Source: Pseudarthrobacter sulfonivorans
GTDB lineage: Bacteria; Actinomycetota; Actinomycetes; Actinomycetales; Micrococcaceae
DNA length: 64,000 nt
Direction: 5' to 3'
Assembly: GCF_014712225.1 (NCBI RefSeq)
Contig: NZ_JACXBW010000001.1
Coordinates: forward strand, 1-64,000
The notes below the pieces were generated by a model. That model had not been told where the DNA came from. It searched no databases and was given only the letters and a program-made list of their open reading frames with translations. This document shows, in pieces, positions 36,629-45,013 of the stretch (positions are counted from its first letter, which is position 1; each line of letters opens with the position of its first letter). Position numbers and translations under genes: made by a program.

Positions 36629-37018
36629 ATGTCCAAGGCATCCGAGCGTGGCGCCGTTGCGGTTGAGTTTGCGATCGTGGCGCCGCTCCTGGTCATGCTG
36701 CTCTTGGGCATCATGGAATTCAGCCGCGTCTACAACGCGCAGGCCTCTCTCTCAGCCGCCGCCCGCGAAGGCGTCCGGGTCATGGCCATCACGGGCAACG
36801 CGTCCACCGCCAAAAACGCAGCCAAGGGCACCGCCTGGTCCCTTACACCGGCGCTGAAAGACACAGATTTTGTTTTTGGCACAGCGTGCCCACCGACGAT
36901 TCCCCCCGGCACAAGTCCGCAGACCACTTTCACCGTCAATTACACTTTGTCGACCATCACCGGCATCGCAGGTCCTTTCAAAATGAGCGGAACCGGAGCC
37001 ATGCTGTGCGGCGGTTGA
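36629..37018 (+). CDS. tadE: TadE-family pseudopilin (B locus)
   Basis: This 129-residue TadE protein has SERGAVAVEFAIVAPLLVMLLL and IMEFSRVYNAQASLSAAAREG, closely matching the first-locus TadE. Two cysteines occur in the C-terminal half (GTACPPT, MLCGG). The ATG at 36629 follows GAAAGG. A longer open frame begins in the upstream hairpin and is not favoured. The last 13 bases overlap tadG. Confidence 0.89.
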   Translation: MSKASERGAVAVEFAIVAPLLVMLLLGIMEFSRVYNAQASLSAAAREGVRVMAITGNASTAKNAAKGTAWSLTPALKDTDFVFGTACPPTIPPGTSPQTTFTVNYTLSTITGIAGPFKMSGTGAMLCGG

Positions 37019-37977
37019 CACCCAGACACAAGAACAACCACGGCGAGCGCGGAGCGGTGAGTGTCATCGTTGCTCTTTCGCTGGTGGTTCTGCTGGGGTT
37101 TGGCGCCATGGCGGTGGATGTGTCCATGATGTTTGCCGAGCGCACCCAACTGCGCAATGGCGCCGACGCCGCCTCCTTGGCCATCGCGCAGACATGCGCG
37201 AAATATCCCGGCAATGCGGGCTGCAGCAGCCCTTCTACCTTGGCGGCGAGCATGGCCAACGGCAATGCCAACGACAAGCTCAGCAACCTCAAGTCGATAG
37301 ACCGGACTACGCCCAACGCCGTCACGGTGACTGTTGGCGCTCAAGAGACCGGTCACACACCAAACCAGGTTTCGCTCTTTTTCGCGCGGGTCCTCGGCTT
37401 TAACACCGCCGAAGTGACAGCCAGTTCCACGGCAAGATGGGGGACTCCATCCAAGGGGCCGGTAATCCTGCCGCTGGCAATCCCCTCCTGCCGGCTGGAC
37501 CTGACCACCGGTACTACATCCGGCTCCGTCCAGGTGCTTAAACAGGACGTCAATGATTGCGGTGGAATACCGGGCGGATTCGGCTGGATCGATACTCCCG
37601 GCGCAACAAAATGCGGCCTGACGCTCAGGGCCGGAGCGTCAACGGATGCCGGCGTGTGGTTCACCAGCAATACCGGGGCCAGCACACCCTCGCTCTGCAC
37701 CGCCGCCGACTTCAGCCAGATGAACGACCAAACCGTGCTGTTGCCGCTCTACGACTGGGCCACGGGAACGGGCTCCGGCGGCAAGTACTACATCAAGGGG
37801 TTCGCCGCCTTCCACATCACGGGTTACCAGTTTCCCAGCATGGGCTGGTCCACCGGCGCCAAGGTGGACAACAAGTCGATCCGAGGCTACTTCGTGAAGT
37901 TCGTAAGCCTCTCTCAAGCCTTTGAACTTGGCAACACCCCCGACTTCGGCACGTCCGTTATCCGCCTCACCCCCTAG
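37006..37977 (+). CDS. tadG: TadG-like pilus assembly protein (B locus)
   Basis: This 323-residue paralogue of the first TadG starts with NNHGERGAVSVIVALSLVVLLG and AVDVSMMFAERTQLRNGADAAS. It shares the cysteine-containing middle (DCGGIPGGFGWIDT) and KYYIKGFAAFHITGYQFP with it. I chose GTG 37006, because GGAG lies seven bases upstream and the overlap with tadE is then 13 bases, exactly as in the first locus; TTG 37015 is the alternative. No von Willebrand domain is seen. Confidence 0.82.
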   Translation: MRRLTPRHKNNHGERGAVSVIVALSLVVLLGFGAMAVDVSMMFAERTQLRNGADAASLAIAQTCAKYPGNAGCSSPSTLAASMANGNANDKLSNLKSIDRTTPNAVTVTVGAQETGHTPNQVSLFFARVLGFNTAEVTASSTARWGTPSKGPVILPLAIPSCRLDLTTGTTSGSVQVLKQDVNDCGGIPGGFGWIDTPGATKCGLTLRAGASTDAGVWFTSNTGASTPSLCTAADFSQMNDQTVLLPLYDWATGTGSGGKYYIKGFAAFHITGYQFPSMGWSTGAKVDNKSIRGYFVKFVSLSQAFELGNTPDFGTSVIRLTP

Positions 37978-38004
37978 CAAGAACCGAATCAACAGGAGCA
38001 GTCA

Positions 38005-38775
38005 GTGAAGTCACGTTTGTTGGCAGGAGTGGTGGCAGTGCTGCTGGCCATCGTCGGGGCAGTCATTGTTGTCTCCTATGCCCAGGGCGCCGACCAGCGG
38101 GCCGTCAAAGGCCTGGACCCGGTGGATGTCCTGGTGGTCACCAAAAAGGTCCCGGCAGGTTCAACGGCGGAAGCCCTCAAGGCGTCCGTGGCCCTTCAGC
38201 AACTGCCGGGCACCGCCGTCGCGAAGACCGCCCTGACTACCTTGGACGGATCCGCCGGCAAAGTCACCTCCGCCGATCTTGTGCCCGGCGAGCAACTGAT
38301 CGCCGAACGCCTCGTCTCCCCTGAGGAGCTAAAGACCTCCGGCTCGGTGCCTGTCCCGGCCGGCCTTCAGGAGGTTTCGTTCCAACTCGAACCGCAGCGA
38401 GTCGTCGGCGGACGGCTGGCCCCCGGAGACAACGTCGGCATCTTCATCTCCACAGCCACCGGCGGCATCGAGGCGAAAGCGGACAAGGAAGCCGTCCAAC
38501 TCTCCATCCACAAGGCTCTCGTAACGGCCGTCCAGCGCGCGCCCGAAGGAGCAACCGCCAAGCCCGCCCCCGCCGCGAGCGGGGCGCCAGAACCTGATCC
38601 CCGCGACGTCAACCTTCCCACGGGACTCCTCATGGTCACCGTGGCCGTAAACGACGTCAACGCCGGCAAAATCGTGTTCGCTGCTGAGTACGCATCCCTC
38701 TGGCTCAGCCGGGAACCCCTCGACGCCACGGACGGCGGACCGCGGATCATGACCAGGTCGGACTTGTACAAATGA
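38005..38775 (+). CDS. cpaB: CpaB/RcpC-like SAF-domain protein (B locus)
   Basis: This 256-residue protein has the same layout as the first CpaB: an N-terminal membrane helix (LLAGVVAVLLAIVGAVIVVSY), SAF domain (DVLVVTKKVPAGSTAEAL; LVPGEQLIAERLV) and an RcpC-like region (GLQEVSFQLEPQRVVGGRLA; GDNVGIFIS). A Pro/Ala-rich loop lies near residues 180-200. The GTG at 38005 follows AGGAG. It overlaps cpaE by four bases. Confidence 0.87.
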   Translation: MKSRLLAGVVAVLLAIVGAVIVVSYAQGADQRAVKGLDPVDVLVVTKKVPAGSTAEALKASVALQQLPGTAVAKTALTTLDGSAGKVTSADLVPGEQLIAERLVSPEELKTSGSVPVPAGLQEVSFQLEPQRVVGGRLAPGDNVGIFISTATGGIEAKADKEAVQLSIHKALVTAVQRAPEGATAKPAPAASGAPEPDPRDVNLPTGLLMVTVAVNDVNAGKIVFAAEYASLWLSREPLDATDGGPRIMTRSDLYK

Positions 38776-39968
38776 GCCGCTTCGTCCTCATCACCCCCGA
38801 CGTCGACTTCGACGCACGGCTCCGCCAGGCCGTGGCCGGCGGGCTCCAAGGCGGCGTGCAGACGTTCTTCACCAATCTGCTTCCCGCCGATCCGTTCGAA
38901 CTCTTCGCGCATCTGGACCAGGGACAGCCCGAGGTCCTCGTCCTGGGACCGGAAGTTCCTCTTGATGATGCGCTCCGCCTTGCCACCGTAATAAGCGTCA
39001 GGCTCCCCGAGCTCAGTGTCATCCTGTCCGCCGAACCTGACCCCAGTTTCCTCATCCAGGCCATGCGGGCCGGCGTCAGGGATATCATCGCCCCTGACTC
39101 CGACTCCGCCCAGATGCGTGTGCTCCTGGAGCGGGCCAGCCAGTCCTTCACCAGCCGCCACCGCGCCCCCGCCCCCATGCAACCCGCTGAGAACAACAAA
39201 GGCCTGGTCATCGGCGTGTTCTCGCCCAAGGGCGGGGTAGGCAAAACGACGGTCGCCACGAACATCGCCATCGGGCTGGGCAAGATCGCCCCCATGAGTG
39301 TCGTCATCGTGGATCTCGACCTCCAGTTCGGCGACGTCGCCTCAGGGCTCTACCTCGACCCCGAGCACACAGTGACGGATGCTGTCTCACCCGCCGCTAG
39401 CTTGGACTCCCTGGTCCTCAAAGCCTTCCTCACGGTGCACCCGGGCAGTATCTACGCCCTCTGCGCCCCGCCAAGCCCTATTGATGCGGACGAAATCACC
39501 CCGGAACAGGTCAGCCGACTCTTGGAACAACTGTCGGAGCAATTCCGGTACGTTGTGGTGGATACCGCGCCGGGACTCCCCGAAATCGGACTCGCCGCGA
39601 TGGAAAAGTGCACCGACGTGGTCTGGGTCAGCGCCATGGACATTCCCAGCGCGCGGGGCCTGCGCTCCGGCCTTGAAATCCTGCGCCAACTGGACATCCT
39701 TCCCGAATCCCGGCACGTGGTGCTGAACATGGCCGATCCCAAAATCGGCCTCACCGTCCAGGACCTTGAATCCACCATCGGGGCACCGGTCGACGTCAGC
39801 ATCCCGCGCTCCCGGGCGGTGGCCTTCTCCACAAACCGCGGAATCCCGGTGCTCCAGGACCCGCAAAAGGATCCGGCAACCAAGAGCCTCAACCAGCTCG
39901 TGGAACGCTTCAACCCTGCCCGCCGGGAAAAATCCCAGCGCCGTCTGCACCGAAGGGTAGTGGTCTAG
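38772..39968 (+). CDS. cpaE: CpaE/TadZ-like ATPase with pseudoreceiver (B locus)
   Basis: This 398-residue protein has an N-terminal receiver-like domain without the phospho-Asp (PEVLVLGPEVP) and a ParA/MinD domain with KGGVGKTT at about residue 153, VIVDLDLQFGDVASGL and VVDTAPGLPE. It closely matches the first-locus CpaE in the ATPase and less in the pseudoreceiver. The ATG overlaps the cpaB stop (ATGA), and its stop directly abuts the cpaF start. Confidence 0.9.
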   Translation: MSRFVLITPDVDFDARLRQAVAGGLQGGVQTFFTNLLPADPFELFAHLDQGQPEVLVLGPEVPLDDALRLATVISVRLPELSVILSAEPDPSFLIQAMRAGVRDIIAPDSDSAQMRVLLERASQSFTSRHRAPAPMQPAENNKGLVIGVFSPKGGVGKTTVATNIAIGLGKIAPMSVVIVDLDLQFGDVASGLYLDPEHTVTDAVSPAASLDSLVLKAFLTVHPGSIYALCAPPSPIDADEITPEQVSRLLEQLSEQFRYVVVDTAPGLPEIGLAAMEKCTDVVWVSAMDIPSARGLRSGLEILRQLDILPESRHVVLNMADPKIGLTVQDLESTIGAPVDVSIPRSRAVAFSTNRGIPVLQDPQKDPATKSLNQLVERFNPARREKSQRRLHRRVVV

Positions 39969-41525
39969 ATGAAACTTTCAGAGCGCATCAGCGCCGCCCA
40001 GGCGCGGGTCCAATCCGGAGGCCAGCCATCGCCCGCCCTGGCGACATCGCCCACGCTTGAACTCCCCCGCCCCGAACTTCCTGCTAAACGCACTCAGTGG
40101 TTTGAACAGAAATCAGAACAAAAGACGACGACGCCGACGCCTCCCGCCGCTGACGCCATCGCCATCGCCGTCGCCGTCGCCTCCGACCTTCCCGAGGAGG
40201 TGCGGCCGAAAGCCCAGCAGCCAGTGGACGTCTTTGCCGCCCTCAAGGAAAGGGCAGCCACCGCGCTGTTCGAGCACCTCGGCGCACGGTTCAACGACTC
40301 CGCGATCACGGAACAGGAACTGAAATCATCCGCCCGGGATGAACTGACCAAGATCATCGACGCCGAGCAGGTACCGCTGTCGGCCGACGAGCGCACGCGG
40401 CTGGTTCAGGACGTCGCCGATGACGTTTTGGGCTACGGTCCCCTGCAGCGGTTACTCGACGATCCCGCTGTCACCGAGATCATGGTTAACCGGATGGACC
40501 AGATCTACGTGGAGCGCAAAGGACACCTAACCCTGGCGGAGACCCGGTTCAGCTCGGAGGAGCACCTGCGCAGGGTCATCGAGCGCATCGTCTCGAAGGT
40601 GGGCCGCCGCATCGACGAGTCGTCGCCCTTGGTGGACGCCCGCCTGGAGGACGGTTCGCGCGTCAACGCCGTCATCCCTCCCCTGGCCGTGGGCGGATCC
40701 TCCCTGACAATCCGCAAATTCAGCAAAGTCCCGCTGACGGTCCGGAACCTCATCGATTTCGGCACCCTGACGCCCGAGATGGCGGAACTGCTGAACGCAT
40801 GCGTCAAAGCGAAATTGAACATCATCGTCTCGGGCGGAACCGGCACAGGGAAGACAACCCTTTTGAACGTTCTGTCCTCCTTCCTGCCCGCAGACGAACG
40901 GATCGTGACGATCGAGGACGCTGTGGAACTCCAGATCCAGCAGGACCATGTGGTGCGGCTGGAGAGCCGCCCTCCCAATACGGAGGGCAAAGGTGAGGTG
41001 ACCATCCGCGAACTCCTGCGGAATTCACTGCGTATGCGCCCCGACCGCATCGTGGTGGGCGAGGTCCGAGGGGGCGAATCCCTGGACATGCTGCAGGCGA
41101 TGAACACCGGCCACGACGGTTCGCTCTCCACGGTGCACTCCAACTCGCCGCGCGATGCGGTAGCCCGCCTGGAAACCCTGGTGCTGATGGCAGGGATGGA
41201 CCTGCCGCTCCGGGCCATCCGCGAACAGATAGCATCCGCGGTGAACCTCATCGTACAAATTTCGAGGCTTCGCGACGGCTCACGACGGATCACCCACGTC
41301 ACCGAGGTCCAGGGCATGGAAGGCGACATCGTGACCCTCCAGGATGCGTTTGTGTTCGACTACTCGGCCGGCGTGGATGCCCAGGGACGCTTCCTTGGCA
41401 GGCCCGTGGCCACGGGAATCCGTCCCCGGTTCATTGACCGGTTCGAAGACCTGGGCATCCACGTGTCCCCAGCAGTGTTCGCCTCTCCCCTGAGCCCGGC
41501 AGCAGCCGGTGACGGCAAGGGATAG
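39969..41525 (+). CDS. cpaF: CpaF/TadA secretion ATPase (B locus)
   Basis: This 518-residue paralogue of the first CpaF has a longer, Pro/Thr/Ala-rich N-terminal region (to about residue 75). The core is highly conserved: DDPAVTEIMVNRMDQIYVE, the Walker A GGTGTGKTT (about 288-296), EDAVELQIQ, RPDRIVVGEVRGGE and TGHDGSLSTVHSNS. The core proteins are so alike that cross-operation between loci is conceivable. It starts immediately after the cpaE stop. Confidence 0.95.
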   Translation: MKLSERISAAQARVQSGGQPSPALATSPTLELPRPELPAKRTQWFEQKSEQKTTTPTPPAADAIAIAVAVASDLPEEVRPKAQQPVDVFAALKERAATALFEHLGARFNDSAITEQELKSSARDELTKIIDAEQVPLSADERTRLVQDVADDVLGYGPLQRLLDDPAVTEIMVNRMDQIYVERKGHLTLAETRFSSEEHLRRVIERIVSKVGRRIDESSPLVDARLEDGSRVNAVIPPLAVGGSSLTIRKFSKVPLTVRNLIDFGTLTPEMAELLNACVKAKLNIIVSGGTGTGKTTLLNVLSSFLPADERIVTIEDAVELQIQQDHVVRLESRPPNTEGKGEVTIRELLRNSLRMRPDRIVVGEVRGGESLDMLQAMNTGHDGSLSTVHSNSPRDAVARLETLVLMAGMDLPLRAIREQIASAVNLIVQISRLRDGSRRITHVTEVQGMEGDIVTLQDAFVFDYSAGVDAQGRFLGRPVATGIRPRFIDRFEDLGIHVSPAVFASPLSPAAAGDGKG

Positions 41526-41532
41526 GAGCATC

Positions 41533-42465
41533 ATGCTGATATTCGTTGGAGCCGCGCTCCTCTTCCTCGCCCCCATCCTGGTCGGCTTCGCGCTGGTGAT
41601 GCCCAGGATCCCCGGTATTGCACTGGACCGCCGCCGGCCCTATGAGGCGGAGCCGCCGTCGGGCCTTACCCGGCTGGCCGATACCACGGTGGGTGCCCTT
41701 GACCGGTTCCTGGCCACCAGGAACGTACGGCTGTACAACCGTGAGGCGCTGGAGAACGCCGGGGTCCGCATCAGCCAGGCTGAGTTCATGGTGCTGGTCA
41801 TTGCGGGGGGCATCGTTGGGGCCCTGGTGGGACTGGTGATCGGCGTACCGTTTGTGTCCTTCCTCCTGGTCATCCTTGCGCCGTTCGCGGGCCACCTGGT
41901 ACTGGGATTCCTGGCCGGCAAGCGACGTGCCAAGTTCGATCAGCAGCTGGGCGACACCCTGCAGCTGCTGTCCGGCGGCCTGCGCGCAGGCCACAGCATC
42001 CTTCGAGCCATCGACGCCGCCGCGGCCGAGTCGCAGAGCCCCACCTCCGAAGAGATGCGCAGGGTCATCACCGAGACCAGCCTCGGCCGTGACCTGCTGG
42101 ATTCGTTGACTGACACCTCTGAGCGCATGCAGAACGAGGACTTCGTCTGGATCGCCCAGGCCATCCAGATCAACCGCGAAGTAGGCGGAAACCTGGCGGA
42201 GGTCCTGGACCAAGTCAACGAGACAATCCGCGAGCGCAGCGAGATCAAGGGCCACATCAAGTCCCTTGCAGCGGAAGGCAAGTTTTCCGCGTACATTCTC
42301 ATCGCCATGCCGTTCGGCATTGTCCTGATGCTCATGGTGGTAAACCCCGGCTACATGAACTCGATGTTCACCCACCCGCTCGGGTGGGGCATGATCGGCG
42401 CCTCGGTTGTGCTCATGACGATCGGCAGCCTGTGGATGCGCAAAATCATTGATCTGAAGTTCTGA
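41533..42465 (+). CDS. tadB: TadB-like pilus assembly membrane protein (B locus)
   Basis: This 310-residue T2SSF protein has FDQQLGDTLQLLSGGLRAGH and INREVGGNLAEVLDQVNET. Membrane helices lie at the N terminus, near residues 85-125 and at the C terminus. I chose the ATG at 41533 because TAGGAG lies close upstream; a GTG at 41509 inside cpaF is in frame but less likely. It pairs with TadC downstream. Confidence 0.9.
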   Translation: MLIFVGAALLFLAPILVGFALVMPRIPGIALDRRRPYEAEPPSGLTRLADTTVGALDRFLATRNVRLYNREALENAGVRISQAEFMVLVIAGGIVGALVGLVIGVPFVSFLLVILAPFAGHLVLGFLAGKRRAKFDQQLGDTLQLLSGGLRAGHSILRAIDAAAAESQSPTSEEMRRVITETSLGRDLLDSLTDTSERMQNEDFVWIAQAIQINREVGGNLAEVLDQVNETIRERSEIKGHIKSLAAEGKFSAYILIAMPFGIVLMLMVVNPGYMNSMFTHPLGWGMIGASVVLMTIGSLWMRKIIDLKF

Positions 42466-42472
42466 GGCGTCC

Positions 42473-43354
42473 TTGAGTCCGCTAGTCATATCCTCGCTCC
42501 TGCTGGTGTCCGTTCCCGTTGGTTACTTGGCATGGTCCATCCTCTCCGTCGACCGCAGAGGACGGACCGCCACGCTGGCCATCCTGAACCGCGGCAGAAG
42601 GGCCGCCGAAACGCCGGAGAAGAAGACCGGAAACCTTCTGGCTCTGGGCTACCGGCTGACGCCGCCCGCATACGTCCGCAAACTGGACGGACTGCTGGCG
42701 CTGGCCGGAAGACCGGGGGGCTGGCCCCTGGGTCGCATCCTGATGGCAAAACCCGTCCTGGGACTCGTTGGCGCCGTGCTGTGTTTCCTCATCAGCACCA
42801 GCAGCCCGCAGCCCATCATCAAACTCGCCGGCATCTTCCTCCTTTTCCTCGGCTACTTCATCCCCGACCTGCTCCTGTACAGCAAGGGCATGGAGCGCCA
42901 GAAGGCCATGCAGCTGGAACTGGCCAACACGCTGGACCAAATGCTGATTTCGGTGGAGGCGGGCCTCGGCTTCGAAGGTGCCATGGCCCGCGCCGGCGAG
43001 AACGGCAAGGGCCCGCTGGCGGAGGAACTGGTCCGCACCCTGCAGGACATGCAGGTGGGCCGCAGCCGCCGTGAGTCGTATCAGGCGCTGGCTGAACGGA
43101 CCAACATTCCTGAGCTCCGGAGCTTCGTCCAGGCAGTGGTTCAGGCCGACACGTACGGCATCGCCATCAGCCGGGTGCTGCGGATCCAGGCCAAGGTCAT
43201 GCGCGTCAAGCGCCGCCAGCGGGCCGAGGAAAAGGCCATGAAGCTGCCCGTGATGATTCTCTTTCCCCTCTTGTTCTTCATCTTTCCCGTGCTTTTCATT
43301 GCAATTCTCGGTCCCGCGGTTATCAACACCGTTGTCACGTTCAGCGGTCAGTGA
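42473..43354 (+). CDS. tadC: TadC-like pilus assembly membrane protein (B locus)
   Basis: This 293-residue T2SSF protein has LELANTLDQMLISVEAGLGF, LAEELVRTLQDMQVGRSRRESY and the C-terminal membrane pair (MILFPLLFFIFPVLFIAILG). The start is TTG at 42473, seven bases after the tadB stop. Unlike the first locus, no pilin gene follows it. The B-locus transcript may end here or run into the HPt-like gene 92 bases later. Confidence 0.89.
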   Translation: MSPLVISSLLLVSVPVGYLAWSILSVDRRGRTATLAILNRGRRAAETPEKKTGNLLALGYRLTPPAYVRKLDGLLALAGRPGGWPLGRILMAKPVLGLVGAVLCFLISTSSPQPIIKLAGIFLLFLGYFIPDLLLYSKGMERQKAMQLELANTLDQMLISVEAGLGFEGAMARAGENGKGPLAEELVRTLQDMQVGRSRRESYQALAERTNIPELRSFVQAVVQADTYGIAISRVLRIQAKVMRVKRRQRAEEKAMKLPVMILFPLLFFIFPVLFIAILGPAVINTVVTFSGQ

Positions 43355-43446
43355 CAACGGATCAAGCAGGTCAAGGATGACTCAAGGTTTCCACAGGATC
43401 CCTTGAAGATGGACCCTCACCTAATTACAGGAAGTAGCCTTGAAGC

Positions 43447-43920
43447 ATGGACAGCCCACCACTCATCTCCAGCAGCGGGGGTGTTCCCGCCGAGCCGGCG
43501 GCTCCGGGATCCGCTGCGGACGTGAACGGTGGGGCGCATCCAGGCGTGCCGACGGCGGGCGGGGAACCTATGCAGTGGGTTGAACTTACCGTCCTGGCCG
43601 AGTTGGAGGCGGAACTGGACGGCCCCGAACTCGCCCGTGGATTCGCCGGGGACTATGCGGCCATGTGGGACCAGCGCTTCAGCCGCCTGGCTGCAGCCGT
43701 CCAGGCCCACGACCGCAAGGCCGCCTTGGACGCCGTCATCAGCCTGCGGATCGCCTCCGCCATGGTGGGCGGCATCCGACTGGCCACCCTGGCCCAGTCA
43801 CTGGAGGACGCCATCCGCCGGGACGACTTCGCCCAGGGACAGGATCTTCTGGCAGTTGTGTGCGAGCACGGAGTCAGTACCGTCTCGGAGCTACAGGCCG
43901 CCTACATCGTGAAAAACTAG
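43447..43920 (+). CDS. HPt-like domain protein lacking the phospho-histidine
   Basis: This 157-residue protein has a disordered, Gly/Pro/Ala-rich first 40 residues and then a helical domain resembling histidine phosphotransfer (HPt) modules. In HPt the motif is HxLKxxSAxxGA; here it reads VISLRIASAMVGGIRLATLA, with Ile98 where the His should be and Arg for the conserved Lys. The following helix (LEDAIRRDDF) fits the HPt pattern. It thus may dock on receivers without carrying phosphate. It lies just after the second Tad locus, and its stop overlaps that of the convergent response regulator gene by four bases. Assignment is by pattern only. Confidence 0.65.
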   Translation: MDSPPLISSSGGVPAEPAAPGSAADVNGGAHPGVPTAGGEPMQWVELTVLAELEAELDGPELARGFAGDYAAMWDQRFSRLAAAVQAHDRKAALDAVISLRIASAMVGGIRLATLAQSLEDAIRRDDFAQGQDLLAVVCEHGVSTVSELQAAYIVKN

Positions 43921-44762
43921 CCTTGCCCCGGCCACGCCGGCACGTCCGTCCGCTGCGGGGCCAGCCGGTAGCCAACTCCCCGCACCGTCTGCAGCCAACG
44001 CGGTGACTGGGGATCCTCCTTGAGCTTGCGCCGAAGATTCCCGATATGGACCTCCACAGCCCGCTCATCAGCCTCACTGATATAGGCATCGGGCTCGTAG
44101 AGGTCACCGCGAACCGCGCGGACCAGATCCGACCGTGTACACACAGCGCCCTCGCCCCGAAGCAGCGTATGCAGCAGGTCGAACTCGCTGCGCGTGAGTC
44201 CAAGGCTTGTCTCGCCAATCACCACGGTGCGTGTCCGGTAGTTTAGGACCAGTCCGTTGTGCTGGAGGACTCCCGCCGGGACCGATGACGATTGCCCGGA
44301 GGGAGTGTGGCCCAAGGACGGGATAAATGATGCCGGTGCCGCCGGAGCCGCAGCCCAGGAGGGCGAAGCCTGCTGCGGCCGGTTGATCTCGTGGCGGGGA
44401 CGGCGCATCATTGCTGCCACCCTCGCCCTGAGCTCGCGCGGCCGGAACGGTTTCGCAATATAGTCGTCCGCACCGGCGTTCAGGGCCGAAAGCAGGTCCG
44501 GCTCCTCCGTCCTGCCGGTCAGCATCACCACGTAGGCGTCGCTGAAATTCCTAATCCGCCGGAGGACCTCAAAGCCGTCAATGTCCGGTAAGCCGATGTC
44601 CAGCGTGACCACCTGGGCCATGTTGTTCCGGACCACCTCCACGCCTTCCCGTCCCTCGGCCGCGGTATGGACCACAAAGCCCGCCTGACGCAGCACACCC
44701 TCCAGGAGGTTGCGTATATCCGCGTCATCTTCAATTACTACTGCTACCCCAAGATCTTCCAT
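43917..44762 (-). CDS. OmpR-family response regulator
   Basis: This 281-residue regulator has an N-terminal receiver (acidic IEDDAD at 10-15, phospho-Asp55 in TLDIGLPD, Lys104 in YIAKPF). A Pro/Ala/Ser-rich linker of about 45 residues leads to a C-terminal winged-helix DNA-binding domain (LGLTRSEFDLLHTLLRGEGA; VEVHIGNLRRKL; RWLQTVRGVGYRL). I chose the ATG at 44760-44762, with AGGGAT upstream. It is divergent from the sensor kinase gene at 45014, its likely partner, and convergent with the HPt-like gene. Regulation of the pilus loci is a plausible but unproven role. Confidence 0.9.
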   Translation of the reverse strand: MEDLGVAVVIEDDADIRNLLEGVLRQAGFVVHTAAEGREGVEVVRNNMAQVVTLDIGLPDIDGFEVLRRIRNFSDAYVVMLTGRTEEPDLLSALNAGADDYIAKPFRPRELRARVAAMMRRPRHEINRPQQASPSWAAAPAAPASFIPSLGHTPSGQSSSVPAGVLQHNGLVLNYRTRTVVIGETSLGLTRSEFDLLHTLLRGEGAVCTRSDLVRAVRGDLYEPDAYISEADERAVEVHIGNLRRKLKEDPQSPRWLQTVRGVGYRLAPQRTDVPAWPGQG

Positions 44763-44831
44763 TGCTATCCCTGATGCCAGGTGGAAAAGGCCCCCATCAG
44801 CCCAGCGCCAATCCCTTATCCACTCCAACTC

Positions 44832-44837
44832 TCTATA
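44832..44837 (-). promoter_or_regulatory. possible -10 of response regulator gene
   Basis: TATAGA on the minus strand lies about 70 bases before the ATG. The -35 is weak, so this is tentative. Confidence 0.3.
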
Positions 44838-44895
44838 CCGTACAAGCATGAACAGCAGATGACACGCCCGTCCGTGTTTACTTTTCAGAAGTCAA

Positions 44896-44924
44896 TTATT
44901 ATGACACCTCATGCACATTAGGAT
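44896..44924 (+). promoter_or_regulatory. promoter of sensor kinase gene
   Basis: TTATTA (44896-44901), a 17-base spacer and TAGGAT (44919-44924) lie in an AT-rich stretch about 90 bases before the kinase start. Confidence 0.45.
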
Positions 44925-45013
44925 TCATAACATTGATTGAGGCAGGCTTCAGAAAAAAGGCTGCAGATTTCGTTGGTGACGGATGGGGACCGTCGGAAAA
45001 ATGGAGATCCCCC

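Noticed and set aside
44763..45013. Small RNA gene in the AT-rich kinase-regulator gap
   Set aside because: No stable hairpin with U-tract or clear independent promoter was found beyond those needed for the two divergent genes.
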